A DNA stretch of 64,000 nucleotides, taken from Simplicispira metamorpha. GTDB lineage: Bacteria; Pseudomonadota; Gammaproteobacteria; Burkholderiales; Burkholderiaceae_C. Each line of letters starts with the position of its first letter. Within the stretch, counting starts at the first letter, position 1. Location: NCBI RefSeq assembly GCF_004341365.1, contig NZ_SLXH01000018.1:26359-90358 (forward strand). The letters run 5' to 3'. Below the pieces are notes generated by a model, which was given only the letters and a program-made list of their open reading frames with translations, was not told the DNA's origin and made no database searches. Both the position numbers and the translations under genes were made by a program. Positions 33,979-42,605 of the stretch are shown here, piece after piece.

Positions 33979-34515
33979 TCAATACGGCTTAAAGTAATCG
34001 AAAGGTTCCTGGCAATCCAGGCATTTGTAGAGCGCCTTGCACGCCGTGGAGCCAAAATGCGAGGATTCGACGGTATGGCTGGAGCCACAGTGCGGGCAAG
34101 GTACCGCCGGTTCTGGCTCGGCGGCACCGCGCACAAAGCGCAGCACGCTCTCACCGGTTTCACGGCCTTTGGCACAGTGTTGACCAGGGGGCGCGATGCC
34201 GTAGGCACGCAACTTTTCTTTGGCAATATCGGTCATCCAGTCGGTAGTCCAAGCCGGGGCCAATTGCGTGACCACCTTGGCCTGCAAGCCAACGGCTTGC
34301 AGGGTGGTGTACACATCATCCTCAATCTGGCCCATCGCTGGACAACCGCTGTAGGTGGGGGTGATGACCACCTCCAACCCGTCGGCGCCCTGGCGCACAT
34401 CGCGCAGAATGCCCAGTTCGCGCAACGAGACCACCGGGATTTCCGGATCGGCCAAGGCTTCCAGGGCAGCCCAGGCTGCCTGTATGGCGTCCGCAGGAGC
34501 GACAACGGTATTCAT
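33979..34515 (-). CDS. paaD: PaaD, 1,2-phenylacetyl-CoA epoxidase-associated MIP18-type protein
   Basis: 178 residues from ATG 34515 (MNTVVAP). The N-terminal MIP18/DUF59 domain shows LADPEIPVVSLRELGILRDV and TPTYSGCPAMGQIEDDV. The C-terminal zinc-ribbon-like part has CPHCGSS and CLDCQEPFDYFKP. PaaD is needed for epoxidase activity in other bacteria and is thought to help with metal or Fe-S assembly. It begins five bases after the paaC stop. Confidence 0.95.
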   Translation of the reverse strand: MNTVVAPADAIQAAWAALEALADPEIPVVSLRELGILRDVRQGADGLEVVITPTYSGCPAMGQIEDDVYTTLQAVGLQAKVVTQLAPAWTTDWMTDIAKEKLRAYGIAPPGQHCAKGRETGESVLRFVRGAAEPEPAVPCPHCGSSHTVESSHFGSTACKALYKCLDCQEPFDYFKPY

Positions 34516-34520
34516 GGTGC

Positions 34521-35303
34521 TTACCAAGTAGCGTTGGGGTGAGCGCGGGCCAGACTTTGCATCTCGGTAAGCAAAAAGCCCAGATGCTCAGAATGCAAAC
34601 CGTGTTTGCCTTGGGTGATATAGCCTTCGAACTGGGGGCGCACCAGGGTGGCCTCAGCCAGTGCGTCGTCCACCAACGCATCCCACTGTGCGCGCAGGCT
34701 GGCCACGCTCACGCCCACACCGGCGGCCACGGCAGCGCTTTCAATGTTGCTGTCCGTCCAGAACTCTTCGGTGTAAGGCATCAGGTGGTTCAGCGACGCT
34801 TGCACGCGGGCGTGTGACTCATCCGTACCATCGCCCAGACGGATCAGCCAGTCGCGCGAGTGACGCAGGTGGTAGCGCACCTCTTTGAGCGATTTGGCAG
34901 CAATAGCAGCCAGTTGCTCATCTTTGGACTGCTGCAAGGCCTCCCAGACCAGCACCATCAAAGCGCTGTAGAGGAAGTTGCGCACGATGGTGGTGCCATA
35001 GTCCATATCAGACTTGGCATAACCCACCAAGGCGCTGCGGTGCGGCAGTTCCAGCAAGGTGTAGTTGCGAAAATCCGGCACGTCGCGGAAGTAGGCCAGC
35101 TTGTCTTCGGTGGTATCGCCACCCAAGGCCACAGCGGCTTGCTGGTACAGCAGACGAGCCTGACCAATCAAATCAAGGCTGACGTTGGCCAGCGCAATGT
35201 CTTCTTCGATCACGGGGCCGTGGCCACACCATTCGGCGTTGCGCTGGCCCAGCACCACGGCATTGTCTGCCAGGTGCAACAGGTAGTTGGCGGTTGCGCT
35301 CAT
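34521..35303 (-). CDS. paaC: PaaC, structural subunit of phenylacetyl-CoA epoxidase
   Basis: 260 residues, usual length about 250. It has the ferritin-like helical fold (LADNAVVLGQRNAEWCGHGPVIEEDIALANVSLDLIGQARLLYQ; SLKEVRYHLRHSRDWLIRLGDGTDESHARVQ) but is the non-catalytic partner that forms the core with PaaA. It starts two bases after the paaB stop, consistent with stoichiometric expression of the complex. Confidence 0.96.
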   Translation of the reverse strand: MSATANYLLHLADNAVVLGQRNAEWCGHGPVIEEDIALANVSLDLIGQARLLYQQAAVALGGDTTEDKLAYFRDVPDFRNYTLLELPHRSALVGYAKSDMDYGTTIVRNFLYSALMVLVWEALQQSKDEQLAAIAAKSLKEVRYHLRHSRDWLIRLGDGTDESHARVQASLNHLMPYTEEFWTDSNIESAAVAAGVGVSVASLRAQWDALVDDALAEATLVRPQFEGYITQGKHGLHSEHLGFLLTEMQSLARAHPNATW

Positions 35304-35305
35304 GA

Positions 35306-35602
35306 TTACATGTGCCCCACTTCTTCGGGAATTTCGTAGAAGGTGGGGTGACGGTAGATTTTGTCTGCCGCTGGATCGAACAACTCGCCCTTGTCATCAG
35401 GATTGCTGGCGGTAATTTGCGCCGAAGGAATCACCCAGATGCTCACGCCTTCCTGGCGACGGGTGTACACGTCGCGAGCCATTTGCAGCGCGTGCTGCGC
35501 ATCCGAGGCGTGCAGGCTACCGCAGTGCTTGTGATCCAAGCCTTGCTTGCTGCGAACAAAAACTTCCCACAGGGGCCAATCTTTCAGTGCAGGGGTGCTC
35601 AT
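35306..35602 (-). CDS. paaB: PaaB, small subunit of phenylacetyl-CoA epoxidase
   Basis: 98 residues. [40 protein letters not shown] and [13 protein letters not shown] are characteristic, and it ends [15 protein letters not shown]. PaaB bridges PaaAC heterodimers in the PaaABCE complex. Its ATG overlaps the paaA stop by four bases. Confidence 0.97.
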   Translation of the reverse strand: MSTPALKDWPLWEVFVRSKQGLDHKHCGSLHASDAQHALQMARDVYTRRQEGVSIWVIPSAQITASNPDDKGELFDPAADKIYRHPTFYEIPEEVGHM

Positions 35603-36612
35603 GCTGCTTCCTTCATTGCGCGTTGTTGCTGTTTACGGGCGTGGGCCTGGGCTGCATCACGCACCCATTGGCCGTCGTTGTGCGCTTTCACGCGGGTCGA
35701 GAGACGCTCTTTGTTGCACGGGCCGTGTCCGTTCACCGTGGTCCAAAACTCATCCCAATCGATCTGGCCGTGGTCGTAATGACCACGTTCTTCGTTCCAC
35801 TTCAGGTCGGGGTCAGGCAACGTGATGCCCAACACCTTGGCCTGCGGCACGGTGGCATCAATGAACTTCTGGCGCAGGTCGTCGTTGGAGACGCGCTTGA
35901 TGCCCCAGCGCATCCCTTGGGCGCTGTGCGGACTGTCGGTATCGGGTGGACCAAACATGGCCAGGCACTTCCACCACCAGCGGTTGACGGCGTCTTGCAC
36001 CATCGCTTTTTGCTCGTCCGTTCCACGCATCATCACCAGCAGGGCTTCATAGCCTTGGCGCTGGTGAAAAGACTCTTCCTTGCAAACGCGGATCATGGCG
36101 CGGGCATAAGGGCCGTAAGAGCAGCGGCACAGTGGCACCTGGTTCATGATGGCAGCGCCATCAACCAGCCAACCGATCACGCCGATGTCGGCCCAGTTGA
36201 GCGTGGGGTAGTTGAAGATGGAGCTGTACTTGGCTTTGCCGCTGTGTAAGGCTTCAAGCATCTGGTCACGGCTGGTACCCAACGTTTCGGCAGCGCTGTA
36301 CAGATACAGGCCATGGCCGCCTTCATCTTGCACCTTGGCAATCAGAATGGCTTTGCGCTTCAAGCTGGGGGCGCGGCTGATCCAGTTGCCTTCGGGCAGC
36401 ATGCCCACGATTTCGCTGTGGGCGTGCTGGCTGATCTGGCGCACCAGCGTTTTGCGGTAAGCGTCAGGCATCCAATCTTGTGGCTCAATGCGGCCATCGG
36501 CATCGATGCGGGCATCGAACTTCGCCATCAACTCTGGCGGTTCGACAGCCGCCACGGCCTTGATGTGTTTTTGGCCGGTGTCATCCGGCACACTGAACGA
36601 TTGCGTGTACAT
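35599..36612 (-). CDS. paaA: PaaA, catalytic di-iron subunit of phenylacetyl-CoA epoxidase
   Basis: 337 residues from ATG 36612 (MYTQSFS), preceded by AAGGAG. Di-iron ligand regions are visible as [35 protein letters not shown] and [17 protein letters not shown]. PaaA inserts one O atom from O2 into phenylacetyl-CoA to give the ring 1,2-epoxide, the committed step of aerobic phenylacetate breakdown. It is encoded with paaBCDE in the usual order, 46 bases downstream of an enoyl-CoA hydratase gene. Confidence 0.97.
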   Translation of the reverse strand: MYTQSFSVPDDTGQKHIKAVAAVEPPELMAKFDARIDADGRIEPQDWMPDAYRKTLVRQISQHAHSEIVGMLPEGNWISRAPSLKRKAILIAKVQDEGGHGLYLYSAAETLGTSRDQMLEALHSGKAKYSSIFNYPTLNWADIGVIGWLVDGAAIMNQVPLCRCSYGPYARAMIRVCKEESFHQRQGYEALLVMMRGTDEQKAMVQDAVNRWWWKCLAMFGPPDTDSPHSAQGMRWGIKRVSNDDLRQKFIDATVPQAKVLGITLPDPDLKWNEERGHYDHGQIDWDEFWTTVNGHGPCNKERLSTRVKAHNDGQWVRDAAQAHARKQQQRAMKEAA

Positions 36613-36658
36613 GGCGATTACTCCTTGAAGGTTGAGGCCAATACGGTGGAGGGAAAAA

Positions 36659-37441
36659 TCAGACCAACCAGGCCGGTGTGCGCTTTTCCAAGAAAGCGCT
36701 GATGCCATCCTTGGCTTCGCTGGTGGCCCGTTGGCGGGCAATGCGCTGGGCAGTTTCTTCGCTGATGGCAGCATCAATCGGACACCCATCGACAGCGGCA
36801 ATCAGGTGTTTGGCGGACTGTTGCGCCAGTGGCGCACCGCTCATCAGTAGTCCAACCAGTTGTGCGATAGTGGCATCCAGCTGGTCACGCTCGCACACCT
36901 CCGTCACCAAACCCATCGCTAGCGCCCGCTGTGCTGAAAAACGCTCGCCACTTTGGAAGTAGCGCAGCGCATGGCGTGGCCCAATGGCACGCAGTACATA
37001 GGGACTGATAACCGCCGGAATGATGCCGAACTTGACTTCAGAGGTCGCAAACTGGGCATCCACGCTAGCTACAGCCATGTCGCAAGCCGCAGCCAAGCCG
37101 GTACCGCCGCCCAAAGCGGCCCCTTGTACGCGGGCTACGGTGGGCTTGGACATGTCCGACAGAGCGCGCAGCATGTGGGCAAACTTGCGCGCATCGGCAC
37201 GGTTTTCTTCCTCGGTAAAGACCGAGGCCCGCTTCATCCAGTTCAGATCGGCTCCGGCAGAGAAATGCTTGCCACGGCCAGCCAACACCACCACCCGCAC
37301 CGAAGCATCGGCATCCAGTTCGGCGCAGGCTGCGCCCAAATCGGCAATCAGTTGCTCATCAAAGGCGTTGAACACGTCGGGACGATCCATCCAGATCGTG
37401 GCAACACGGTCTTGGCGCTCAATGCTCAGGGTGGAATACAT
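36659..37441 (-). CDS. Enoyl-CoA hydratase/isomerase family protein
   Basis: 260 residues of crotonase fold. The oxyanion-hole segments are [14 protein letters not shown] and [20 protein letters not shown], and the C-terminus is [12 protein letters not shown]. The [11 protein letters not shown] string is typical of methylglutaconyl-CoA hydratase-type members, yet the gene sits in the paa operon, where a hydratase would be expected to act on ring-opened products (PaaF-like). Either a hydratase role in this pathway or a broader one fits; the context favours the pathway. It begins 26 bases after the binding protein stop. Confidence 0.85.
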   Translation of the reverse strand: MYSTLSIERQDRVATIWMDRPDVFNAFDEQLIADLGAACAELDADASVRVVVLAGRGKHFSAGADLNWMKRASVFTEEENRADARKFAHMLRALSDMSKPTVARVQGAALGGGTGLAAACDMAVASVDAQFATSEVKFGIIPAVISPYVLRAIGPRHALRYFQSGERFSAQRALAMGLVTEVCERDQLDATIAQLVGLLMSGAPLAQQSAKHLIAAVDGCPIDAAISEETAQRIARQRATSEAKDGISAFLEKRTPAWLV

Positions 37442-37467
37442 GGTGCAAGGTGCTCACAGTCAGGGGT

Positions 37468-38616
37468 TTATTGCTGCAACAGATGCCATTTGCTGTCTTT
37501 GACTTCCAACATACGGAAGGCGGACAGGTTCAGCCCCATGTGGTCAGTGGCAGACATGTTGAAGGTGCCGCTGGTAGCGACAAAGCCTTTGGTGGCTTCG
37601 AGGGCATCGCGCACCTTGGCTTTGTCGGTGCCGTTGGCACGCTTCATGGCATCGACGGTCAGCATCAAAGCGTCGTAGGCATAACCACCAAAAGTAGACA
37701 CTTCGGACTTGTAGCGTGTCTTGTAAGCCAGGTCGTAAGCGGCGACCACGGCTTTTTGCGGGTCGTTGGCAGGCAGTTGCTCAGGAATCAACTGGGCTGG
37801 CGATGGCAAGCGCACGCCTTCAGCCGCTGAACCAGCCAGTTTCAGGAACTCGTCCGAGGCCACACCATGGGATTGGTACAGCGGCAGCGCCATACCCAAC
37901 TGCTTGTAGTTTTTGGTGACGATAGCCGGGCCTTGGCCCAAACCAAAGACAAACACGGCTTGCACACCGGCGGTATTTTTGATCTTGGTGAGCTGGGGGC
38001 TCATGTCGGTATCTTTGGGGCCATAGGTTTCATTAGCCACCAACGTGATGCCGTATTTGGCAGCCACAGCTTCGGTTTCTTTTTTACCCGACTGGCCAAA
38101 ACCTGAAGTTTCTGACAGCAACGCCACCTTGGTCAGGTTGCGCTTTTTCATGTCCTCAAACACTTTTTCGGCGGCCATGCGGTCGGTGTGCGGGGTTTTG
38201 AAAACCCACTTCTTCACCGGCTCAATCACCACCACGGCACCCGCCAGCGAGATAAAGGGCACTTCAGCTTTGGTAACCAACGGCACCATCGACATGGTGG
38301 CGCCCGTGGTGGTGCCACCAATGATCACATCCACGTTGTCGTTGTCGATCAGGCGCTTGGTAAAGCCGTTGGCCTTGTTCGCGTCGCTGCCATCGTCGTA
38401 ATGCACCAGCTCCAGCTTGCGGCCCAGTACACCGCCCTTGGTGTTGAGGTCTTCCACATACATTTGCAAGGTTTTCAGCTCGGGATCGCCCAGGAAAGCG
38501 GCTGGACCCGTCACTGACAGCACGGCACCGATCTTGATCGGATCGGCTGCCATCGCAACCACAGCGCCCAGTGCCAAAGCGGTACCGACGGCAATTTGCT
38601 TGAGTTGAAATTTCAT
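37468..38616 (-). CDS. LIV-type substrate-binding protein embedded in the paa operon
   Basis: 382 residues with a signal peptide ending GAVVAMA. DPIKIGAVLSVTGPAAFLGDPE, GVLGRKLELVHYDDGSD and KKWVFKTPHTDRMA are Peripla_BP_6 features. TTTGATMSMVPLVTKA matches the amide-binding or acid-binding subclass. The gene lies between pcaF and the enoyl-CoA hydratase gene, same strand, with gaps of 36 and 26 bases. The importer at 44460-48361 on the other side of paaN lacks a binding protein, so this is its likely receptor. The ligand could be phenylacetate or a relative (inference). Confidence 0.92.
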   Translation of the reverse strand: MKFQLKQIAVGTALALGAVVAMAADPIKIGAVLSVTGPAAFLGDPELKTLQMYVEDLNTKGGVLGRKLELVHYDDGSDANKANGFTKRLIDNDNVDVIIGGTTTGATMSMVPLVTKAEVPFISLAGAVVVIEPVKKWVFKTPHTDRMAAEKVFEDMKKRNLTKVALLSETSGFGQSGKKETEAVAAKYGITLVANETYGPKDTDMSPQLTKIKNTAGVQAVFVFGLGQGPAIVTKNYKQLGMALPLYQSHGVASDEFLKLAGSAAEGVRLPSPAQLIPEQLPANDPQKAVVAAYDLAYKTRYKSEVSTFGGYAYDALMLTVDAMKRANGTDKAKVRDALEATKGFVATSGTFNMSATDHMGLNLSAFRMLEVKDSKWHLLQQ

Positions 38617-38652
38617 TGTTTTGTCTCCTGATGAATAGGTTTTGTGGGTGTT

Positions 38653-39858
38653 TCAGACGCGTTCGATCACCATGGCAATGCCTTGGCCCACGCCAATACA
38701 CATGGTGCACAGCGCGTAGCGACCGCCCCGGCGGGCCAATTCATAGCTGGCGGTAGTCACCAGACGGGCACCGCTCATGCCCAGCGGATGGCCTATGGCA
38801 ATCGCACCCCCGTTGGGGTTGACATGGGTCGCGTCGTCGGGCAGACCCAAATCACGCAAAACCGCCAGACCCTGGGCCGCAAAGGCTTCGTTGAGCTCGA
38901 TCACGTCCATCTGTGCCAGCGTCAGGCCCGTTTGCGCCAACACCTTGCGCACAGCCGGAGCCGGGCCAAAACCCATGATGCGCGGGGCCAAACCAGCAGT
39001 GGCCATACCGACGACGCGCGCACGCGGGATCAGGTCGTAACGCTTGGCGGCCTCTTCAGAAGCCAGCAGCAAGGCGCAAGCACCATCGTTGACCCCCGAG
39101 GCATTGCCTGCCGTAACGCTCAAATCGGGGCCATTGACGCCCTTGAGCTTGGCCAGCATTTCCAGCGTGGTTTCAGGGCGTGGATGCTCATCGGTGGCGA
39201 CGATGATCGGATCGCCCTTTTTGCGCGGGATGGTCACAGGCACCAGCTCGTCGGCAAAACGGCCAGCGGCATGGGCAGCCGCCCAGCGCTGTTGTGAGCG
39301 CAGTGCAAACGCATCTTGGTCAGCGCGACCGATCTGGAACTCTTCGGCCACGTTGTCTGCCGTTTGCGGCATGGAGTGGGTGTCGTAGAGCTTCTTCATC
39401 AACGGGTTGACGAAGCGCCAGCCGATGGTGGTGTCATACACCGCATTGGTACGGCTAAAGGCACTGTCGGCCTTGGGCATGACAAATGGAGCGCGGCTCA
39501 TACTTTCCACGCCACCCGCCAGCATCAGACTGGCTTCTCCGGTCTTGATGGAGCGCGCTGCCAGGCCAATCGCATCCATGCCCGAACCACACAGGCGGTT
39601 GACAGTAGTGCCAGGCACTTGTACCGGCAAGCCAGCCAACAAACCGGACATGCGCGCCACGTTGCGGTTGTCTTCACCCGCTTGGTTGGCGCAGCCGTAA
39701 ATGATGTCTTCCACCGCCGCCCAGTCCACCTGGGGGTTGCGCTCCATCAGTGCCTTGAGTGGCACGGCCCCCAGGTCATCTGCACGCACCGAGGACAAAG
39801 CACCGCCGTAGCGACCAACAGGGGTGCGAACAGCGTCGCAAATATAGGCTTGTGTCAT
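38653..39858 (-). CDS. pcaF: 3-oxoadipyl-CoA thiolase (PcaF/PaaJ)
   Basis: 401 residues, the standard length. The nucleophile Cys is in TTVNRLCGSGMDAI, the His in NEAFAAQGLAV and GGAIAIGHPLGMSGAR, and the second Cys in CTMCIGVGQG. It opens VCDAVRTPVGRYGGAL-like (AYICDAVRTPVGRYGGALSS). The enzyme cleaves 3-oxoadipyl-CoA to succinyl-CoA and acetyl-CoA, and in the phenylacetate pathway also 3-oxo-5,6-dehydrosuberyl-CoA. It begins 12 bases after paaK. Confidence 0.95.
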   Translation of the reverse strand: MTQAYICDAVRTPVGRYGGALSSVRADDLGAVPLKALMERNPQVDWAAVEDIIYGCANQAGEDNRNVARMSGLLAGLPVQVPGTTVNRLCGSGMDAIGLAARSIKTGEASLMLAGGVESMSRAPFVMPKADSAFSRTNAVYDTTIGWRFVNPLMKKLYDTHSMPQTADNVAEEFQIGRADQDAFALRSQQRWAAAHAAGRFADELVPVTIPRKKGDPIIVATDEHPRPETTLEMLAKLKGVNGPDLSVTAGNASGVNDGACALLLASEEAAKRYDLIPRARVVGMATAGLAPRIMGFGPAPAVRKVLAQTGLTLAQMDVIELNEAFAAQGLAVLRDLGLPDDATHVNPNGGAIAIGHPLGMSGARLVTTASYELARRGGRYALCTMCIGVGQGIAMVIERV

Positions 39859-39870
39859 GCGAATCTCGGG

Positions 39871-41196
39871 TTAGTTTTGCTTGGGGCGATCATCGAAAAT
39901 GCGGCGCGCCTTGCCAGTCAAAGTGCGTGGCAGGGTATGGGCCTCAAAGACGGTGACTTTGGTGGAAATACCTACAATGGTCTTGATGTGGTGTTGCAAC
40001 TCTTTGGTCAGCTGTTGCACTTCAGCCTGGCTGAGCTGACCGCTCAGGTTCTGCTGCAATTCGCAGCGGATTTCCACGTTGTCGAGGTGACCGTCGCGGC
40101 TGAGATGGATCTGGTAGTTACCCGACAGGCGCTTGTCACGCAGAATTTGCTCTTCTACTTGGGTCGGAAAAACGTTCACACCACGCACAATGAGCATGTC
40201 GTCCGAGCGGCCAGTGATCTTGCCCATGCGGCGGAACGAGCGCGATGTGGGTGGCAACAGGCGGGTCAGGTCACGGGTGCGATAACGAATGACCGGGAAA
40301 GCTTCTTTGGTCAACGAGGTGAACACCAGTTCGCCCAACTCGCCATCGGGCAGCACTTCGCCGGTGTCGGGGTTGATGATTTCGGGGTAGAAGTGGTCTT
40401 CCCAAATCACTGGCCCATCTTTGGTTTCGATGCACTCGCAGGCCACGCCAGGGCCCATGACTTCAGTCAGGCCGTAGATGTCGATGGCATCAATGCCCAA
40501 TTTCTTCTCGATCTCAGCGCGCATGCCTTCGCCCCAAGGCTCGGCACCAAAAATACCGACTTTGAGTGAAATCTCGTCTGGCGTGATGCCTTGGCGCTCG
40601 AACTCTTCGGCAATCACCAGTGAATACGACGGCGTGACCATGATGGCATCGGGTTTGAAGTCCATGATTTGCTGGACTTGCTTTTCTGTCTGGCCACCCG
40701 ACATCGGAACTGCTGTGCAACCCAGGCGCTCAATGCCAAAGTGCGCGCCCAAACCACCGGTGAACATTCCGTAACCGTAAGAGTTCTGCACCATGTCACC
40801 AGGTCGCACACCGGCAGCGCGGAGTGAACGAGCCACCAAATCTGCCCAGTTGTCGGCGTCTTGTTTGGTGTAGCCCACCACAATCGATTTGCCCGTGGTA
40901 CCGCTGGAAGCATGCAGACGCACCACGTTCTGGCGCGGCACAGCAAACAGACCAAAAGGGTAGTTGTCGCGCAAATCCAGCTTGGTCATGAAGGGGAACT
41001 TGGCCAGATCAGCCAACGCCTTCAGATCGTCGGGATGCACGCCTTTGGCAATGCACTTCTCACGATAGGGGGCCACGTTGTCGTAGGTGTGGCGCACCGA
41101 CCATTTCAGGCGTTCGAGTTGCAGTGCGGCAATTTCATCGCGGCTGGCAGTCTCGATGAGTTCCAAATCGCCCGGAGCGGGTTGCTTGACGGTCAT
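39871..41196 (-). CDS. paaK: Phenylacetate-CoA ligase PaaK
   Basis: 441 residues; PaaK is ~435-440. The P-loop is LHASSGTTGKSIVVGYT, then NSYGYGMFTGGLGAHFG, the adenine motif DIYGLTEVMGPGVACE and the C-terminal hinge YRTRDLTRLLPP with GRSDDMLIVRGVNVFP. It activates phenylacetate to phenylacetyl-CoA with ATP, the entry step of the pathway. It is one of two PaaK-type ligases in the window; this one has the intact P-loop. Confidence 0.97.
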   Translation of the reverse strand: MTVKQPAPGDLELIETASRDEIAALQLERLKWSVRHTYDNVAPYREKCIAKGVHPDDLKALADLAKFPFMTKLDLRDNYPFGLFAVPRQNVVRLHASSGTTGKSIVVGYTKQDADNWADLVARSLRAAGVRPGDMVQNSYGYGMFTGGLGAHFGIERLGCTAVPMSGGQTEKQVQQIMDFKPDAIMVTPSYSLVIAEEFERQGITPDEISLKVGIFGAEPWGEGMRAEIEKKLGIDAIDIYGLTEVMGPGVACECIETKDGPVIWEDHFYPEIINPDTGEVLPDGELGELVFTSLTKEAFPVIRYRTRDLTRLLPPTSRSFRRMGKITGRSDDMLIVRGVNVFPTQVEEQILRDKRLSGNYQIHLSRDGHLDNVEIRCELQQNLSGQLSQAEVQQLTKELQHHIKTIVGISTKVTVFEAHTLPRTLTGKARRIFDDRPKQN

Positions 41197-41256
41197 AGAT
41201 TGGTCTCCTTCATCCAGGATTTTTATGAAAGGGGAAAAGCAGGACGGCGCTGGCGC

Positions 41257-41721
41257 TCAGGCCTGCATAGCAAAACTGGCTGTTACTTCACCCTTGATGC
41301 GATAGCTCTTGCCCCGAAACAGCGCTACGGTCTTGCCACCGACCACGCTCACCGTGACGTCATAAACCCCGGTGCGACCGGCTGCCGAACGCTCGACGGC
41401 CACAGCTTCGAGCACATCACCCTCACGCCCCGGCGCGAGAAAGTCGATATGGCAGGCCGAAGCTACGGTGCTCAGGTTGTAGCTGTTGCATGCGTAAGCA
41501 AAGGCGGTATCAGCCAGCGAAAAAATCATGCCGCCGTGGCAAGTTTGGTGACCATTGACCATGTCAGGACGGACCACCATGCGCAACGTGGCATGACCCG
41601 GCGCCACCGAAAGACGCTCCATGCCCAGAGCGTGGGCAGCACGGTCGCGCTGCCACATGGCATCGCTGGCGGCATCGGCCAGCGCTTGCGGGCTGAGGCT
41701 AGAGGTATCGACTTCAGACAT
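41257..41721 (-). CDS. paaI: PaaI, hydroxyphenylacetyl-CoA thioesterase
   Basis: 154 residues from ATG 41721 (MSEVDTS). Hotdog fold with NGHQTCHGGMIFSLADTAFAYACNSY, the HGGxxFxLAD pattern of PaaI, and ASACHIDFLAPGREGD. It hydrolyses stalled (hydroxy)phenylacetyl-CoA products to recover CoA. It lies between paaG and paaK. A TTG 21 bases upstream is a possible but weaker start. Confidence 0.94.
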   Translation of the reverse strand: MSEVDTSSLSPQALADAASDAMWQRDRAAHALGMERLSVAPGHATLRMVVRPDMVNGHQTCHGGMIFSLADTAFAYACNSYNLSTVASACHIDFLAPGREGDVLEAVAVERSAAGRTGVYDVTVSVVGGKTVALFRGKSYRIKGEVTASFAMQA

Positions 41722-41790
41722 GGGAAATACTTCTCGTATCAACAGCAGGTTGGATCAGCGGCGGGACGGTGCATTGGGCGCAGAGCGGAC

Positions 41791-42591
41791 TCATGCACCC
41801 GTAAAGCGCGGAGCGCGCTTTTCCAGGAAGGCAGATACACCTTCCACGTAATCGCTGCTGCGGCCCAGTTCACGCATGTACAGGCCCTCCAGCGTGAGCT
41901 GTTGCTCCAGCGTATTGGTGCGCCCGGCCTGCATGGCTTGGCGGGTACGCACCAGCGCCTTGGTGGGCATGGTGGCCAGTTGCTCGGCCAGCTGTTGCAC
42001 GGCATCTGCAAAGACATCCTCGGCCACAGCGTCCCAAATCAGGCCCCATTCGGCAGCTTTGACGGCAGGCAGCTTGTTGCCTGTCATCGCCAGGCCCAAA
42101 GCACGGGCCTGGCCCAGGCGCTGCGGCACCAGCCAAGAGCAGGCGGTATCGGGGATCAGACCAATCTTGGCAAACGGCAGTATGAAAGAGGCTGCTTGGC
42201 TGGCAACCACCATGTCGCAGGCCAGCGCCAAGCTGGCACCTGCGCCAGCAGCGACACCATTGACGGCGGCTACGGTGGGCACGCGCAGATTGGCCAGGCG
42301 CATCACCAGTGGCTTGTAGTGGCGCTCCACCACATCGCCCAGATCGGGCGGGGTCTCGCCAGGCACAAAGCGGACTTCGGCATCGGCCAAATCTTGGCCA
42401 GCACAAAAGCCCCGGCCAGCGCCGGTCAGCACCAGTACGCGCACCGCCAGGTTGGTTTGGATGCTGTCTAGCGCATCGCGCAACTCAGCGTGCATGTCAG
42501 CATTGAAGCTGTTCATTTTGTCCGGACGGTTCAGCGTCAAGCGGGCTATGCCGCTGTCGCTGACCTCGAACAGAATATGTTGATAAGCCAT
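41791..42591 (-). CDS. paaG: PaaG, 2-(1,2-epoxy-1,2-dihydrophenyl)acetyl-CoA isomerase
   Basis: 266 residues from ATG 42591 (MAYQHIL). Crotonase fold with GRGFCAGQDLADAEV and VNGVAAGAGASLALACDMVVA, and KIGLIPDTACSWLVPQRLG, which is close to known PaaG. The enzyme turns the ring epoxide into the seven-membered oxepin-CoA. It starts 15 bases after the paaN stop. Confidence 0.94.
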   Translation of the reverse strand: MAYQHILFEVSDSGIARLTLNRPDKMNSFNADMHAELRDALDSIQTNLAVRVLVLTGAGRGFCAGQDLADAEVRFVPGETPPDLGDVVERHYKPLVMRLANLRVPTVAAVNGVAAGAGASLALACDMVVASQAASFILPFAKIGLIPDTACSWLVPQRLGQARALGLAMTGNKLPAVKAAEWGLIWDAVAEDVFADAVQQLAEQLATMPTKALVRTRQAMQAGRTNTLEQQLTLEGLYMRELGRSSDYVEGVSAFLEKRAPRFTGA

Positions 42592-42605
42592 TGCGCTACC
42601 ACTCC

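Noticed and set aside
36659..37441. Firm naming of the paa-operon crotonase as PaaF
   Set aside because: Its [11 protein letters not shown] string points to methylglutaconyl-CoA hydratase-type enzymes; only the context suggests PaaF, so it was left as a family-level call.
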